Positions 1 to 13,147 of a DNA stretch of 64,000 nucleotides are shown piece after piece. The notes under the pieces are model-generated. The model saw only the letters and a list, made by a program, of their open reading frames with translations. It searched no databases and had not been told where the DNA came from. Source of the stretch: Pyrus communis (taxonomy: Eukaryota > Streptophyta > Magnoliopsida > Rosales > Rosaceae); assembly GCF_963583255.1 (NCBI RefSeq), contig NC_084809.1:4081501-4145500 (forward strand), written 5' to 3'. Each line of letters opens with the position of its first letter. Positions within the stretch are counted from its first letter, which is position 1. Both the position numbers and the translations under genes were made by a program.

Positions 1-640
1 TAAAAACGGGACGGCAAAAGAAAGGGAACGAAAACATTCGTGGTGTTCGATTCCACCCTTTGAGATTCCACCCTTTGAACAACAAAAGCAAAGAAAAAGA
101 GCTTACAAAAGTCCTAAAAAATTGTAATTTTTCTTCATTAGTAAGTATCATTGACTGATACGAAAAATAAATGGTTGAAGTTGAAAATAGAAGATGTAAT
201 AGTTGTGAAAATCAAATCTAACAACTAAAACACCCTTAGCACTTAGTATTACATAGCATTGAAAGTCACACCCTATAAATTGAATTTATGCGCAAAAACT
301 TAATATCTGTGTACCATTGTAGAAAGAAAAGTTTATGTGGATAGAATTACATGGCAATCTATCAAGCTCAGAAGGTGTACAAATTAAAAAGAAAAATGAT
401 AAAAGTGTGATAGTGTAGTGGAGCACAGAAATTAGACTTGATTAGATTATTAGGAGGAACACAATTAGGGTTTCCAAGATAAACCACCGGATATGTTAAT
501 TAAAAACTGTTGTTCAAATTATCTAGGGTTTTGACTTCTGATAATCAAAGTTTAACAAACTATCAACATTAACTGGAGTAGTTAATTAATTAACAGTAAC
601 CATGATTAGACAGTAGAGTAGAGAGAATTAAGAAGCTTAC
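1..640 (-). other. 5' part of the COL intron
   Basis: AT-rich non-coding sequence downstream of the COL exon 1 donor. I looked on the minus strand for the Arg/Lys-rich CCT domain and saw none. A short direct repeat (gattccaccctttga) lies at about 50-80. Confidence 0.6.
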
Positions 641-1474
641 ACTGTGACTTAGAGAACCATTGTAACTGTATGCAGCTTTTGAGGACTCATACTCCAAACC
701 CAACTGATGAAAACTTTGCTTCTGCAGCTGCTGCATCTGGTGGGCTTTCCCTACTTCTCCATACTGATGAACTGGCACAACACTATCTCCTCCATAATTC
801 TTGTGTGGGACCCCATAATGTTGTTCCTGCTGCTGTTCTTGCTGATGATGATCAGTGAACTGATTATTCTGATCAGCACATGAGTTGTACTCCACAAGAT
901 CCAAATACTCATCAACCTCCACTCCAAAGAAAAGCCCATTGTTCTTTGTGGTGGTGGTGGTGTTGTTGTTGTTGTTGTTGTTTTTCACTGGGTTGAGCAA
1001 CAACCATGATGCTGCCTCATCCTCATCTTCCTCATCAATGGTTTCATCTCCTTCCTGGCTCATAAACCCATCCTCCATCTCCGCCGTGGCGGACCTCACC
1101 AACTTCATCCTGCCTTGTTCAATTGCCTGAGGGCCGTACGGGCAACCAGAAATAGGCAGGATGGGCACGCGCTGGTGGCGCCTCGCCAGAGGATTGGCAG
1201 AGTGGATGTCCGCGTCGCAGGCCGTGCAAAGCGAGGCCGAATCCGCTTTGCACAGAAAAGCGGCTGGGGCACGCTCGCACGCCTCGCATACCCACACACG
1301 CTCATGGCGCGACGCCACACAATTAGCCGCATGAATGGTGGCGTCGCAGCCCGAGCATAGGTACGCCGAGTCTGCACGACAGAACACCGTGCAAGCTGCT
1401 GCCCGGCACGTGTCGCAAACACGTGCCCACTTGTGGTTGGCAGCAGTCCCATTGCTCTGATCTTCCTTCAACAT
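641..1474 (-). CDS. COL2: CONSTANS-like B-box zinc-finger protein, exon 1 (gene continues off the left edge)
   Basis: This is the first exon of a group I CONSTANS-like transcription regulator (CO/COL1/COL2 type) of the photoperiod/light pathway; such proteins act in the nucleus. The start MLKEDQSNG resembles the MLKEES start of CO/COL2. Two B-boxes follow: residues about 17-60 (CDTC..C...C...D..YLC..CD..IH) and about 60-105 (CEAC...PA.FLC.AD..SLC..CD..IH). The middle is acidic, then has Asn, Thr and Gln runs and a YGGDSVVPV motif typical of this group. A donor GTAAGC at 640-635 follows the Ser codon of SLSHS, in phase 0; reading through it soon reaches a stop. The CCT-domain exon is not found between 1 and 640, so the intron exceeds 640 bp and the C-terminus is outside the window. 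Class is confident; the exact orthologue (COL1, COL2 or CO) is less so. Confidence 0.9.
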
Positions 1475-4400
1475 CTCTCTCTCGACTACTCAGACTCTAA
1501 AATTTTGAGTAATAATTGAGTTGTGAGTCCTGTGACTTGTGAGTGCGGAGGGAGAGGTAGTTTGGGGGTCTAACCGTAGGCAGAGCGCCAAAGGAACAGT
1601 GGGGAGGGAAGGAATCAGGAAGCGACACGTGGAAAATAATAAGTGGCCTAGAAAAGTTGTTACGTTATCTTGTGGTTGGCTATGAATAAGGGTTTTCTCC
1701 GGATGAGAATTTCGGAAATTCTTCGATCACGTTCGTTTATCGTATATTACACGATCAGTTTTTGCATATTCAATCTTAAATAAAATTTCTTTTAATAATT
1801 TATAATTACACTGTAAACAGACGTAATTAGTAATTAGATGATTTCAAGATCCTCACAAATCCTCATTCAGTTGGCTATGCTTTGTGGGGTGTGGGTCCCC
1901 CTGTCAAGTCAGAGGTTCTTGTGGGGTCCATGGCTGGCTACTAGGGCTACTAGAGCTTTGGCGCTGGCCCACTCTGAGCAGCTTAGATTCGGGGAGTACA
2001 TGTGGCAATGCAGTAGAAGATGTGGTGGAGAAGGCTTGGGTGGTTTTGCCGCCAGTTGGATCGAACAGTAGTTCAATCTCACACTACCAAGAAAAAGGAA
2101 AGACTCGTGTTTTCTGCTTGCTTGGATAATGCAACAACGAATTGACACGAGATGTATGGATGGGATTCATCAGACTACAACCGGGCAAAATGGACAAAAG
2201 GAAAAACTCGGATTCTTGTAGCAAATAATTCAACTATATACTGTGATCATTTGGATATGTTATAGGCACTAAGACGGTGATGTCTTTAATCAATTACACA
2301 TTGTTATATAAAAAAGTTAAACATATGCCGACGCATAATAAGTTTGGGACACTTTCCACCATTACGTCCCTAATTCATAAAAGTTTCTCTGGTTGATATG
2401 GCATGTATCGATATTGAGTAATGTAGCATAATATTTATGTGGTAATTAGTTTGACATATGGTTAGTAAAGTAAGAATGATATAGACATGCATCTACAATG
2501 CCAATTTGCTTGGCTGGTGTGCAGTTGTCAAGCCTGTCACAACTTTAAAGCAAATTTCGTGTTGTTGTCACAGTACGAAAGAAAAAGTTCATTATAATTT
2601 GCCGACCACAAGAAGGGTGAATGAATATGGTGTGTTTTCCCCTACGATTTGGCATTTGACAAGCTTCAAATTGCATGGTGTCTCCCTTTAATACTACTTT
2701 AAGGATTAATCAATTCGAAGTTATGTTAAAAGAAAGATTTTATTTGATATAAAACTCACTAATTTTTTATGTTCATCAACTTTAATAATATCATTTGGAT
2801 ATATGTTTTTTTATCAACGGAATGGATTTGAACTTAGGTCAAACATAAATGTTAGATTAATTAAATCCTAATTTCACCTTAAAGCTAAACGATGTTATAG
2901 CTTATATATTGCCTTGATCTTATAAATAATGAAAATGAGTTTGTAGAATTAAAGAAGTTCATAACTAATGAAAGGTAGTGCTTGATCACTTTGTATTGGT
3001 GAAATTATAGCTTAATACATATTTTTAGCATCTCCATAATCCATGATCTAATAGGATAGATATTCCCATTGATTATTGTTTTACTTCACCATCAAGTAAT
3101 CAAGATAAATATTACTTCCTATCTTGTATTCTTAATCAATTAGGACTCCTAAATAGATGTAAGCCCAATAAAAGTCTTACACTCCACCTTGCAAAAAAAA
3201 AGGGAAACACAGACCAACATATCAAATGTGTTGCTAAATTGAGAATGCATGCATGGGATTTTGCTACAGGCACAAGTGCGTTATTGATTTGTAATATTAC
3301 AATTAATCGCAGAAATAGCAAGTATCTCTCTCTCAAGAGAGAGATTTGGCAGTTTTGGATCGAACACATGTAATACTGAGTTGGATGTTGAATTGTATAA
3401 CTTCATCAGCAACACTCTCGCTCCCCCGTTAGTATTCAGTGGTGACGTGGAACTTGAGTACTTTAGTACGAATTAGGATTATCTCCGGATCTCATTATCC
3501 AGACCGTTTCAAGAGAAAGAGAGAGGTGCACGCTTTTATTTTATGTGAGGTAAGCTATTGGAATAGATTAATGAGGACCGTATAATTCAATTTGAATGGT
3601 CCGAATTTCTTAGAATGTGGATTCCGAACAGTGAGATCTAGACAGAGTTCTCAACTCCTCCAGTACGATACATCTATAACAGCACAGATGCTGACTCAGA
3701 CAATCCATATGGGCCAAATTCCTGCAGTCAATAGGATACTGCCACTTAAGAGACTAGATTAGGATGCACCTCTACCACAAGTTCTATGTATACATGTATC
3801 TATCACTTTCAGCTGGACATATTTACTGATTTGCCCAGCTCAGGTTCTTTTTTGCTAACCATTCCATGAGTGTTGTTTCAGTAGTGTTTGCATTCAAATT
3901 ACTCATCTGCACCTTCTTGTCTTGATCATCGATCTGTTATCAAAGCTCAAAATCAATACTTTCGTACCCAAATTTTTCTTAATATATATAAGCTAGCGGT
4001 ATTGGGAAAATACAAAACCGAACACAAGATCAAGATAAAATTATGAACTAACTGAGCTACAAACTCATTATTTTTGAATCAAATCTTGTTTTTTACAAGG
4101 CGACTATCTGAACTACTCTACTTTATGTGAGTACAGCTCTGAACTCACACTCAACGAATTGAACACACTATTTTAATCAACCGACGTAACTCACCGTGCT
4201 TATTCCAATCGACTTAATTAAATCTTTAAATATTTATTATCGTGAAGCCCAGGGGAGCTTTTTTTTTTTTTTTTTTTTTTTGTAAGGTTAGGCCCAAGGA
4301 CCTTGGAAAACCGGAAAATGGTTAGAGATTGTTCACGATTTGGACCTTGAGTACTGACCATGGGCCTTGATAACAGCATGTAGTTTCTTATTTCGGTTTA

Positions 4401-5200
4401 CAAAACTTCATTTCTAGTAGCATATTAGGTAAGTTGTGTTTCCATGAGTTAAAAGGAGCACTAAACAAACAATAAAGCACGTTTCCATACATATTTGTTA
4501 TTCGTTTAGTGTTCCTCAAGTGAAAAGAGTCTAGTGTTCATTGAAGATTTGAAGCACGTTTCCATACATATTTGTTATTCGTTTAGTGTTCCTCAAGTGA
4601 ACAGAGTCTAGTGTTCATTGAAAATTTGTCAAAGGTTCCATTGGCGCATATTTTCCAAACTAATTCTACACATGATACGAAATTGACACCGACGATAGTA
4701 TCTAATTATAAAGTTAAATACGTTACGTTACATATCACGCTATAATTTGTTGTAACATAAAATACAAGAGATGTTAACCCAAAGGTTGAGTTTAGGAATA
4801 CCTGATGAACTCCAATCCCGCTAAAAAGATAAGAAAAGAAAAACAATAGTCTCACTCTTGATAACATCTTTGTGTGCTACCCCTTGAGTCGTTTTTTCAA
4901 TAAAAAAATGAGGTCGCTAACAAAGTTAAGCCAATTCAGGATTGCTCGTCTTGCCTTGTTGACATGCAGCTCCACCCTCGGACCCTCTCCCTTTTCTGCG
5001 TACGAATTTTTGGGCATCTAAATAATGGATAACCATGACTTGCTCTTGTCATCCGTTGTCGTCCTTTTAAAATAAAATAAAAAGATAAAAAGTGTAGCGC
5101 GCATTTCTTTGTTATTACAGTGTTAGTCCTTAAAGTAAAAATGGAATGTAAAAGCGACTTTATTGGATTGAGGAGCAAAAGACCTGATGCCATGCCAGTG
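1475..5200. other. Intergenic: COL 5' leader/promoter, then AT-rich DNA without a gene
   Basis: Positions 1475-1700 are the presumed leader and promoter of the divergent COL gene. The open frames at 1838-2148 on both strands are short, show no family features and do not splice into anything. The rest is AT-rich, with a long T run at 4260-4282 and a 77-bp tandem duplication at 4475-4628. Confidence 0.5.
4475..4628. repeat. Tandem duplication, 2 x 77 bp
   Basis: The unit beginning aagcacgtttccatacat occurs twice head to tail (4475-4551 and 4552-4628) with only a few mismatches. It lies between genes and has no coding content. Confidence 0.85.
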
Positions 5201-6141
5201 CAGTGATCAGAATCTTCTGTTTCATAGGAGTTCAAATTCACATAAGTCTCAACTTTGTTGCTGCCGCCACCGCCGATCACTCACTCTGTTTCTCCGGTAA
5301 CCTTCTTCCTCCTTCCTCCGTCCTCTATGTATGTTTGTTTGAATAAACAATAAATACTTGTGGGTTGGTTTCTTTGCATAAAATACCAAGATTGATGTGG
5401 AAGTTTGAGAATTTTTTACTGCTGGGTTTTTCTCAGTATGATTTTGGATTTGATCTTCTTCATATGCTTAGTTGGTTAGTAAAAGTTTGGGAATTTGGCT
5501 AAAATTATCAGAAGTTTCAATTGCTGAACTGATCAAAATTAAATATCAACGGCATAACGATGAATCAAATTTCGATGATCTACTGAAAAATCATACCTTA
5601 AAGTTTCTATCTTTTTTATCTGATCAGAATTGATCACAAAGAAATGGAATATTTTTTTCCCCATTTTTAGGACTTGATTTTCTTTAATTTTTTTTCAGAA
5701 TTATGGTATCTGGGATGTGCCTATAATTGGATCACCTAAGTAAATTTTTCAAATTTATTGTTTCTATATGTTGCAAAACCGATCACAATGGGGTTGTGGG
5801 ATTTATATAGCCGACGTCACTTAGTGGGATAAGGCTTTGTTGTTGTTGTATTTTTTCTATATGTGCTAGAGTTATGTACATTTTACAAAATGTATTTGAT
5901 TGTTTTTCGGCAAAAAAAGTTGTCTGCTTTGTGGTGTCATTGAACACACTTCTCTTTTTGCTTGGGGATGTCTTCAAGCACTAAATTGTATGCAGTTTTG
6001 TTTTATACTCCTTATTTTGCTTATTCGTCCTGGCAGCAGATCATGATACCTTGGTGAAAATCTTCGGTTTTAAATGGATAATGGGTAGTTTCAAATTTTG
6101 GTATTTTACATGAAACGATGTCACAGGTTGGATTCGGATAA
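5201..6141 (+). other. Probable 5' leader and leader intron of the F-box gene
   Basis: A transcript-like stretch ending ctccg|gtaacc near 5296 and the acceptor cacag at 6122-6126, with T-rich DNA between, suggest a spliced 5' untranslated region. This is inference from splice-like sites only. Confidence 0.45.
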
Positions 6142-7731
6142 ATGCCAGCTTCCAACTGCAGTTATGGTCTGAGAGAGCTGCTTTGGAAAGTATTGAAGAG
6201 GAATACAAAAAGAATTGATCAGTCTTCTGGTAATGAGATTACTGAGATGGAAAGCGTTACAAAAAAAGATAGAATTAGCAATCTGCCTTGGGATGTATTG
6301 GATGGGATCCTCGTTCGCTTGCCTTTGAAAGAAGTTGTAAGGACTAGCATCTTATCCAGATGGTGGAGACATAAATGGACTGGCATTTCACAGTTTGTTA
6401 TTGATGACAAATGCATACCAAGCCGGATATCAGACAAAGTCGCAAGATGGGAATTGATCATGGAAATTCTTCGTCAAGTTCAATTGCATCACACCGGTCC
6501 TATAGAAAAGTTTAAGCTCGCTGCTTATTGCCGGCCAGACCATTCTGATTTAGACCAGTGGATTCATTATTTAACTGACAAAGGTCTCAAGGAGTTCATC
6601 CTGCAGGAGTTTGACACTATAAAACGTTTTAACTTGCCTTTTTGTCTATTCTCATGTCCACTTTTGAATCGCTTGGAGCTTTTCGGTTGTAGAATCAAGC
6701 CATCTTCTGAAGCTATCGGATTCAAGAGCCTCACGAACCTCCATCTTAATGAAGTTTGTGTAACTGGTGGCACGCTAGAATGTTTGGTTCTAAACTCCCC
6801 GGTTCTTGAAAGATTGACACTGTTGAACATTGATCATCAAATTGTTCTTAGAATTGGCAACGCGAATCTCAAGTATCTGAAAGTAGATTCCAACTTTGAC
6901 GACATATATCTTGAAAATAGTCCATCTCTGGCTAGTGTTGACATTGGCTTGAGGGTGAGGGTCATACCGCGATCTTTTGGGTCCGAAGGAGGGAATCTAA
7001 TCAGGGTTATAGGATGTCTGCATGCTATCAAGAAACTGACCTTATCCAGTGCCATCCTAGCGGTAATGTTTCTCTTTTTATTTTTTTCTCACAGTTTTGT
7101 TTGGCCTCTTTTGCTATTTGGTTGGCATAACATTTGTTTGTGTCTGATATGATCATTGCTTTCATTTGTTTTTACTTTCTAGTTTCTGGGCAATATTGAC
7201 GTACCAGACAAACTTCCTACTCTGCTTCCGCATCTGTCAGTTCTCGAACTCAAGGACGTACGGTTGGATTCTTTGATAGAATTGTTGGTTTGTGTCTGCA
7301 TTTTTCGAAGTGCTCCAAATTTAGAGGAACTACACCTTTCAGTTAGTTTCTCTGAACAACTAGCAATTTAGTTCAAGCATTTTTCATCTGCTCTAGGACT
7401 TTGAATTACAAGATGACTTTGGTTTTTGATTTGTTTTTCGTTTTTGGACTTACAGGTTGCTGCTGATACAACTGAGTATTCCAGACCTGCTGCTGACTTC
7501 CTCATCACTAAGTTGTCAAACCATTACTTCGAACAACTTAAAGTAGCGAAGATAAGAGCGGTACAAAATGTTCAAAATGAGACAATATTCATCCAGCTCT
7601 TACTCGCTCAGTCGCCCGTGCTGAAAAGAATGACCATTGTACATTATGGAAGCAAAATTCTTCCAACAGAAGTGCTGGAGCAATCTGTGCCGGCTTCAAA
7701 AGATGTTGAAATCTTCAACTTAAGCGTATAA
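6142..7731 (+). CDS. F-box/LRR/FBD protein (At1g13570-like), 3 exons
   Basis: Exons 6142-7062, 7183-7341 and 7456-7731 join in phase 0 to give 451 residues. An F-box at about residues 45-85 (DRISNLPWDVLDGIL, LPLKEVVRTSILSRWW) would bind SKP1 in an SCF ubiquitin ligase. Leucine-rich segments follow (NRLELFGCRIK, LTNLHLNEV, LERLTLLNI). The end (YFEQLKVAKIRAVQN, QSPVLKRMTIVHYGS) is FBD-like. This is the usual layout of the large plant F-box/FBD/LRR family, and the substrate cannot be read from sequence. An in-frame TAA lies just before the ATG at 6142. A second Met at residue 36, directly before the F-box, could also be the start. A leader exon probably ends at a CCG|GTAACC donor near 5296 and rejoins at the acceptor CAG at 6126. 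Confidence 0.88.
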
Positions 7732-8160
7732 ATCTCATCTCATCGAGACATTCCTGTGTTTTTGTGGTTTAACTTGAATTTGGTACCTTTCTTTAGCATA
7801 TAACAAGCTTTTTAATCCCCTATTTATTGGTTTGATTACATTATTAAACACTTTTGAAGAGCAGCTACCTGCTGAAACGGTTGGAGAGAAGCAACCGCTG
7901 AAACGGTCTCCCGGAAATTACTTTCTTTTTGCACCTCAGGAATCAAGATTTCGAAGAACTATGAATCTAAGATTGTCAATTTATTGAAGAAGAATCTGTA
8001 CAATTGGAAAGAAAACATCAAAATTTTCGGAGCTCTGGCAAACTGCTAATATACAACATAAACTTATAATCTTCATGTAACCTAATAGCTTCAAGCCTTC
8101 AACTATAACTTCTTGCTATGATATGCTTTCTTTTGAAGCAGAAAATTTTCAAGTTGGAAA

Positions 8161-10035
8161 TCACCGTGGACCGGAGAGTTCCATTGCTTGTACTAGTAGC
8201 GAAGAGTCGTCAGTGAGATCGGAGTATCTGTCCGAGGACGAGAACTCGGGGGCTTTGGACTTTGTTGATTCTGCTTTCTGAGAGGCTTCCCATCTTTCCA
8301 CAAGTCCATCACCTTCAAGCATCCTTACCACTTCAGACATTTTCGGTCTGTGGCTGGGAAGGTACTGTGTGCACAAGAGTGCCACTTGAACCATTTCCTC
8401 AAGCTCAATCCTGTCATAGTTGGTTTTCAGATCCTTGTCCACAAGCATCTCAAGCTTCTTTTCCTGATGAATCCTTTTAACCTGTGATCAAATAAACGAT
8501 AAACGTCAGCTAAATGAAGTAAAATCTCGGGTCTGGACTTATCAAATTGGACAACAGTCCAACATATTACGTCTTCCAAGTTCGATCCGGAGCGGTGGGA
8601 CTCTACAGTACTAGCATGGACTTAATACCAATTATTTCCAGTCCCAGCCACCAAACGAGCGTTATGCAATAGTAAGAAGTAAATGAGATTTGTGTGCTCA
8701 CCCAATCAAGTATTGCTCCTTTCTGGTTAGCTGCCTTGCCAAATTCCAGTGCTCTCTGGCCTGTGATTAGTTCAAGTAGAAGGATCCCAAATCCGAAAAC
8801 ATCAGTTTTCTCAGAGGACTGGCCGGTGGAGAGGTACTCAGGGGCTATATGCCCCACAGTACCCCTAACAGCTGTGGTGACATGTGAGTCTTGGTGATCC
8901 AGAAGCTTTGCTAACCCGAAATCTCCCACCACAGCTTCACAGTAGTCATCAAGAAGTATATTTGCAGCCTTCACATCCCTATGGATTATTTTCGGATCAC
9001 ACTGCTCATGAAGATACAACAATCCTCTTCCAGCTCCCAAGGCAATCCGCTTCCTAGTGCCCCAATCCAAGACCGGTTTCCCTGCAAAAAATCAATAAAA
9101 TTTGCAATTAGCTACACATCATAGGGATTCTAAATGGACCGATTACAGTTAGTTTGAGCTGTTGATATCTTACCTTTGAGACGGGAAGCAACGCTGCCAT
9201 TGGACATGTATGGATAAACTAGAAGTCTTTCGGTTGGTGTGATGCAAAAGCCGTATAGCCTGAGAAGGTTGCGGTGAACTGCTAGGCTGATCATTTCAAC
9301 TTCAGTCTGGAATTGAATCTCTCCACCAAGTGCACTGCCATCTTTAAGCCGCTTGACCGCTATAAAAGTCCCATCTTGGAGAGTTCCTTTGTAGACATGT
9401 CCAAATCCACCTTTTCCTAGTATGTTCTTGCTGCTGAAGTTGTGTGTTGCATTCTGAAGTTCTCTGAACTGGAATCTCTTCAGGTTCCCAAGGGAAATTT
9501 CCTCGTGATGCCGGTCTGAAATTTCATAATACACGGCATTAAGTAGAGGGTTGGTTATCCAATTACTTTCTCAGAACACAGATTTTTTTCATCCAAAAAG
9601 TACCTTTAACACCGAAGAATGCCTGCTGGTTGCGCCTTTGCCTCCACCATATAACTGCTCCAAATCCAAGAACAATCAGGCAGAGGCACCCTAGGCTCAA
9701 ACCAAATGCAAGTGCTATTTTGTGACTTTTAGGTCCCCCGGGAAGAGCAGCTTGAAAAGAAAAAATCAAAATGAAGTCAGGATCAGAACAAGTATCGCAC
9801 GAAAAATTGAAATTGTGAACTTTGTGGAAGCCGGAAGTAGTTTATGCATAGTCTCTGCATAATGAATTAATGCAAACTCCGTACTTTGTGTAGTATTCAA
9901 GTTCATCGACATTGGCAACAGCGTCGTCCCATTGCATTCTGCTTCAGACCCCGTTGCGCAGATCAGAGGATTTCCAATTATGCTGCAACACCAGCAAAGA
10001 GAGGGGGTGGAGAGAGTTTAGCAATCAATTCTCTG

Positions 10036-10079
<44 letters not shown>

Positions 10080-11255
10080 TTACTTGAATGTTTTAGCAGC
10101 AAATCTAGGTACAGGGCCACTCAGGTTATTGTAGGACAGGTCTCTGGGTTGCACAAACCACAGAATAACAAAATCTCACTTCAGAAACACAATTTTAAAA
10201 CTATATATATGTGGGTGTGTATATACATATATACATATATACATATAAAAGAATAAGATGGATAGGGGGGAGAGATTTACAGAAAGGCAAGCTGGCTCAT
10301 GTTAGCCAACGAAACCGGAAATGCTCCACTGAGACTGTTATTGTTGAGCCTCCTAAACCCAGTTGAAATAATCTACATTAGCCTTATAAAACAAGTAGAA
10401 AACATACTTGAATTCATGTGCATGGATCACAAAATGCTTACAAGTATTGGAGGCTTCTCAGGTGACCTAAAGAGGAAGGAACTGCCCCAGTAAACATATT
10501 ATTGGAAATATCAAGTGTATGTAGCTTTGAGAGCTTCTCAATCTCCGAAGGGATCGCTCCCGTTATGTTGTTGTTCTGTAATAGCCTGTAGAGGAGCAGA
10601 AATTCAGAAAAATAAAACACCATAACTTAATTAATTCCATGAGAACAAAAAAAAGCATTGAGATTTGGCATTTTTTTGGAGAACTTACACAATCTGAAGA
10701 TTTGTTAAGTTGCCTATGCTCGGAGAAAGAGTGCCTGATAAACTTTGGCTTGGAGTCCCTCTGCAAAAACACCATTTCAAATTCCAATTACTTCATAATC
10801 CACTCATTAAATTTATGATGTTCTACTAATTAAACATGTAGCTCTCATAAAATTTAAATTTTCCTTAAAAAATACTCACAGGCCAATAACTAGGCTTTCA
10901 GGAGAGCAAGTGACCATAGTCCAGCTACATGGATCAACAGAATCATCATCCCAGTTATCTAAAACACCATGAGGATCCACCAGAGAGCCCTTGATGCCCA
11001 TTAAAGCTTGCACTGAGATGAAAAAAACCCAGGTGAGGATTCTGCAAGTTACCTCCAAAGTTTACAGCTTTTGAAGAAAGCAATCCATTTTTTGCAGAAA
11101 TTTTGCAACTTACCTTCAAAGTTTACACCTTTGGGAGAAAGCAACCCATTCACACATGTGAAGGACCATAGAAATGCCAGAAAACAGAGAGCAGCGTTTG
11201 TTCCTCTCATTCTCATTCCCATCCCCATTCCCATTGCTTCAAATGGCACAAGCAT
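8161..11255 (-). CDS. NIK1: LRR receptor-like kinase, NIK (NSP-interacting kinase) type, 11 exons
   Basis: Exons (minus): 11255-11114, 11012-10880, 10760-10689, 10585-10442, 10352-10281, 10143-10084, 9982-9885, 9750-9604, 9515-9174, 9081-8702 and 8481-8161. They join in frame to 636 residues, close to the NIK family length. In order: signal peptide ([12 protein letters not shown]), LRR-II N-terminal cap ([11 protein letters not shown]), four to five LRRs in 72/144-bp exons, a transmembrane segment at about 252-276, then a kinase with GKGGFG at 324-328, VK at 343-344, HRDVKAAN at 437-444 and DFG at 457-459, and an activation loop with the TTAVRGT stretch phosphorylated in NIK1. The ending [17 protein letters not shown]...[18 protein letters not shown] is diagnostic of NIK rather than SERK. 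It sits in the plasma membrane and acts in immune and antiviral translation-control signalling. Two possible starts, Met1 and Met8, differ only ahead of the signal peptide. A GA microsatellite lies just inside intron 6. Confidence 0.95.
10040..10079. repeat. (AG)n microsatellite inside a NIK intron
   Basis: About 16 uninterrupted AG units, then an impure tail. It ends four bases from the exon 6 donor (GT at 10083-10082), so in the transcript a long CU tract directly follows the 5' splice site. Confidence 0.95.
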
Positions 11256-13097
11256 AACCCAGAAGCTGAAAGCTGCTTATGGTGACTGAGAGTGCTTTTG
11301 GGATGACAAAATCTCAATTGGGTTTGTTTTGTTTAAGTTGTTTGATCTTCAAGTTGCAACCACTTTTCTCGTTTCTCTCTTATCTCTCTCTGTCCATGCG
11401 GGAATCCCATTCACCGAAACTCTGTGTCAGGAGCCATGAAAAAGCCACTTGTTTTGGGGTATAAAAAAGACACTAGCATGCCTGTATTTGAGTCATGAGG
11501 CTGTGAAGGAAATTATATAAAAAAAATGGCTCTAATCCTAAAAAGAAAGAACAACTTGCCCCATCTAGATCTGGAAAAAGTAGATAATCGTGACTTATCA
11601 TCAGTTTTTTTTTTTTAATAAAAAGAAAAAGAAAAAACACATAAATATGTTAAGCTAGTGAACTATGCTTTGTACCCGCAAAATAAAAAACGAACAATCA
11701 GCTTGTATCAATAGTATTTAAAGAGTTTAATCTGTTGTAAGCGTGCAAGATCTTGAATGTAACAGTTTCACTGTCATTCTTTCCTTTCTCTCTCATAAAG
11801 TGTACACATTTTTTCCACAAAGCAGGAAGACAAGCAACTGTAAGGGTAAATCTTTATCGTAATTATTTTATTATTATTATCTCTCTAATTACGTGATGAA
11901 AGGGATAAACAAAGAATGAGATCGAAATTGATACATGACATAATCTCTCTATTGTGAAGATAATCCCCATTGAATGACAAATGTTTTTAAAAATTAGAAA
12001 TAAAGTAATGAATTTGTATTTTCTGTGATTATAAGTGTTAATTGGGTAGTCAAGAAAACAAAAAAAAATAAAATGCTGAATAATATTATAAACTTTCCTA
12101 CAGATAGAACCAAATTTCTATGAGTCATACATATCATTTACCTAGAGATGGGTGTTATTTTATTTATTTTTTTTTTTTTATTTTTTTATCCGGTGATATT
12201 TATTGAATTTTTCTCAAATATTGGACACAAAATGGTCGGTATGTATGTGGAACTGGGAAATGCCTTGCTTGACCATAAGGAATCCAACATTCCCTGCGCT
12301 TGGCCATCCAGTAAAATTACAAAAACATCGTCTTCCTTTTTCAAGAAATATGAGAATGTGAGAATCTCGAGGAGGACATGAAAGTAACGCTGGATTTGGT
12401 CAACAACCACCCTCATCTTTGTTACAATTTTGTTTTGAATTTTTTGTTTACATCATGTAGAATAATTATATTATATGTATTTATATATAGACAAAAATTT
12501 CACATAAAATTAATTGATAATATGAAAGGAAATTTATTTATTTGCAAGCACATGTAAGGTCATTTGTTTCTTGACGAGAGATTGATACTCTCAACACACC
12601 CTCTTAAGTGTGGCGAACATGGGGACAACGCAAAGGTGATATAGAGCACGTGTGACCGTTAAGTTTCATGCATGATAACCTGCTCCGATACTATAAAAAA
12701 AATTAAGATTCTACTATATAACCATTTGGCAATATGATCAATATATACACACACACTTAAATATATTACTATATGTAGGTATTTTTTAAAAAAACTATTA
12801 TTGACGCTTTAAAATTTTAATTATGCAATCTTTATATGAGTATTTTTTAATATAATTTTTTTTTAAATGCACAATTATATTTTTGAAATACTAAATAAAT
12901 ATTTTAATTATAATTTTGGCAGCTTTTGTGCTGGAAATGTTGGAAGCTTTTTAAGATTCCACAAAGCACTATCTGCTAACAATCTCACACATGCTCTCCT
13001 CTTCTCACCTTCAGCAAACGGTCATTCCCCACGACTTGTTCAAAAGCAGAAACTGTGAAAAGCAAAAGCTGCCATCCAAAATCGCTTTTCTCCACGA

Positions 13098-13147
13098 CAT
13101 GTCTCCCTCTCCCTCCCCCTCCCCCTCCCTCTCCCTCTCCCTCCCTC
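13098..13147. repeat. Pyrimidine minisatellite (CCCTCT/CTCCCT units)
   Basis: Simple tandem C/T hexamers, visible by eye. No gene is attached. Confidence 0.9.

Noticed and set aside
1105..1452. Long frames opposite or offset to the COL exon (81-115 codons)
   Set aside because: They overlap the B-box coding exon in other frames and have no family features; shadows of the GC-rich exon.
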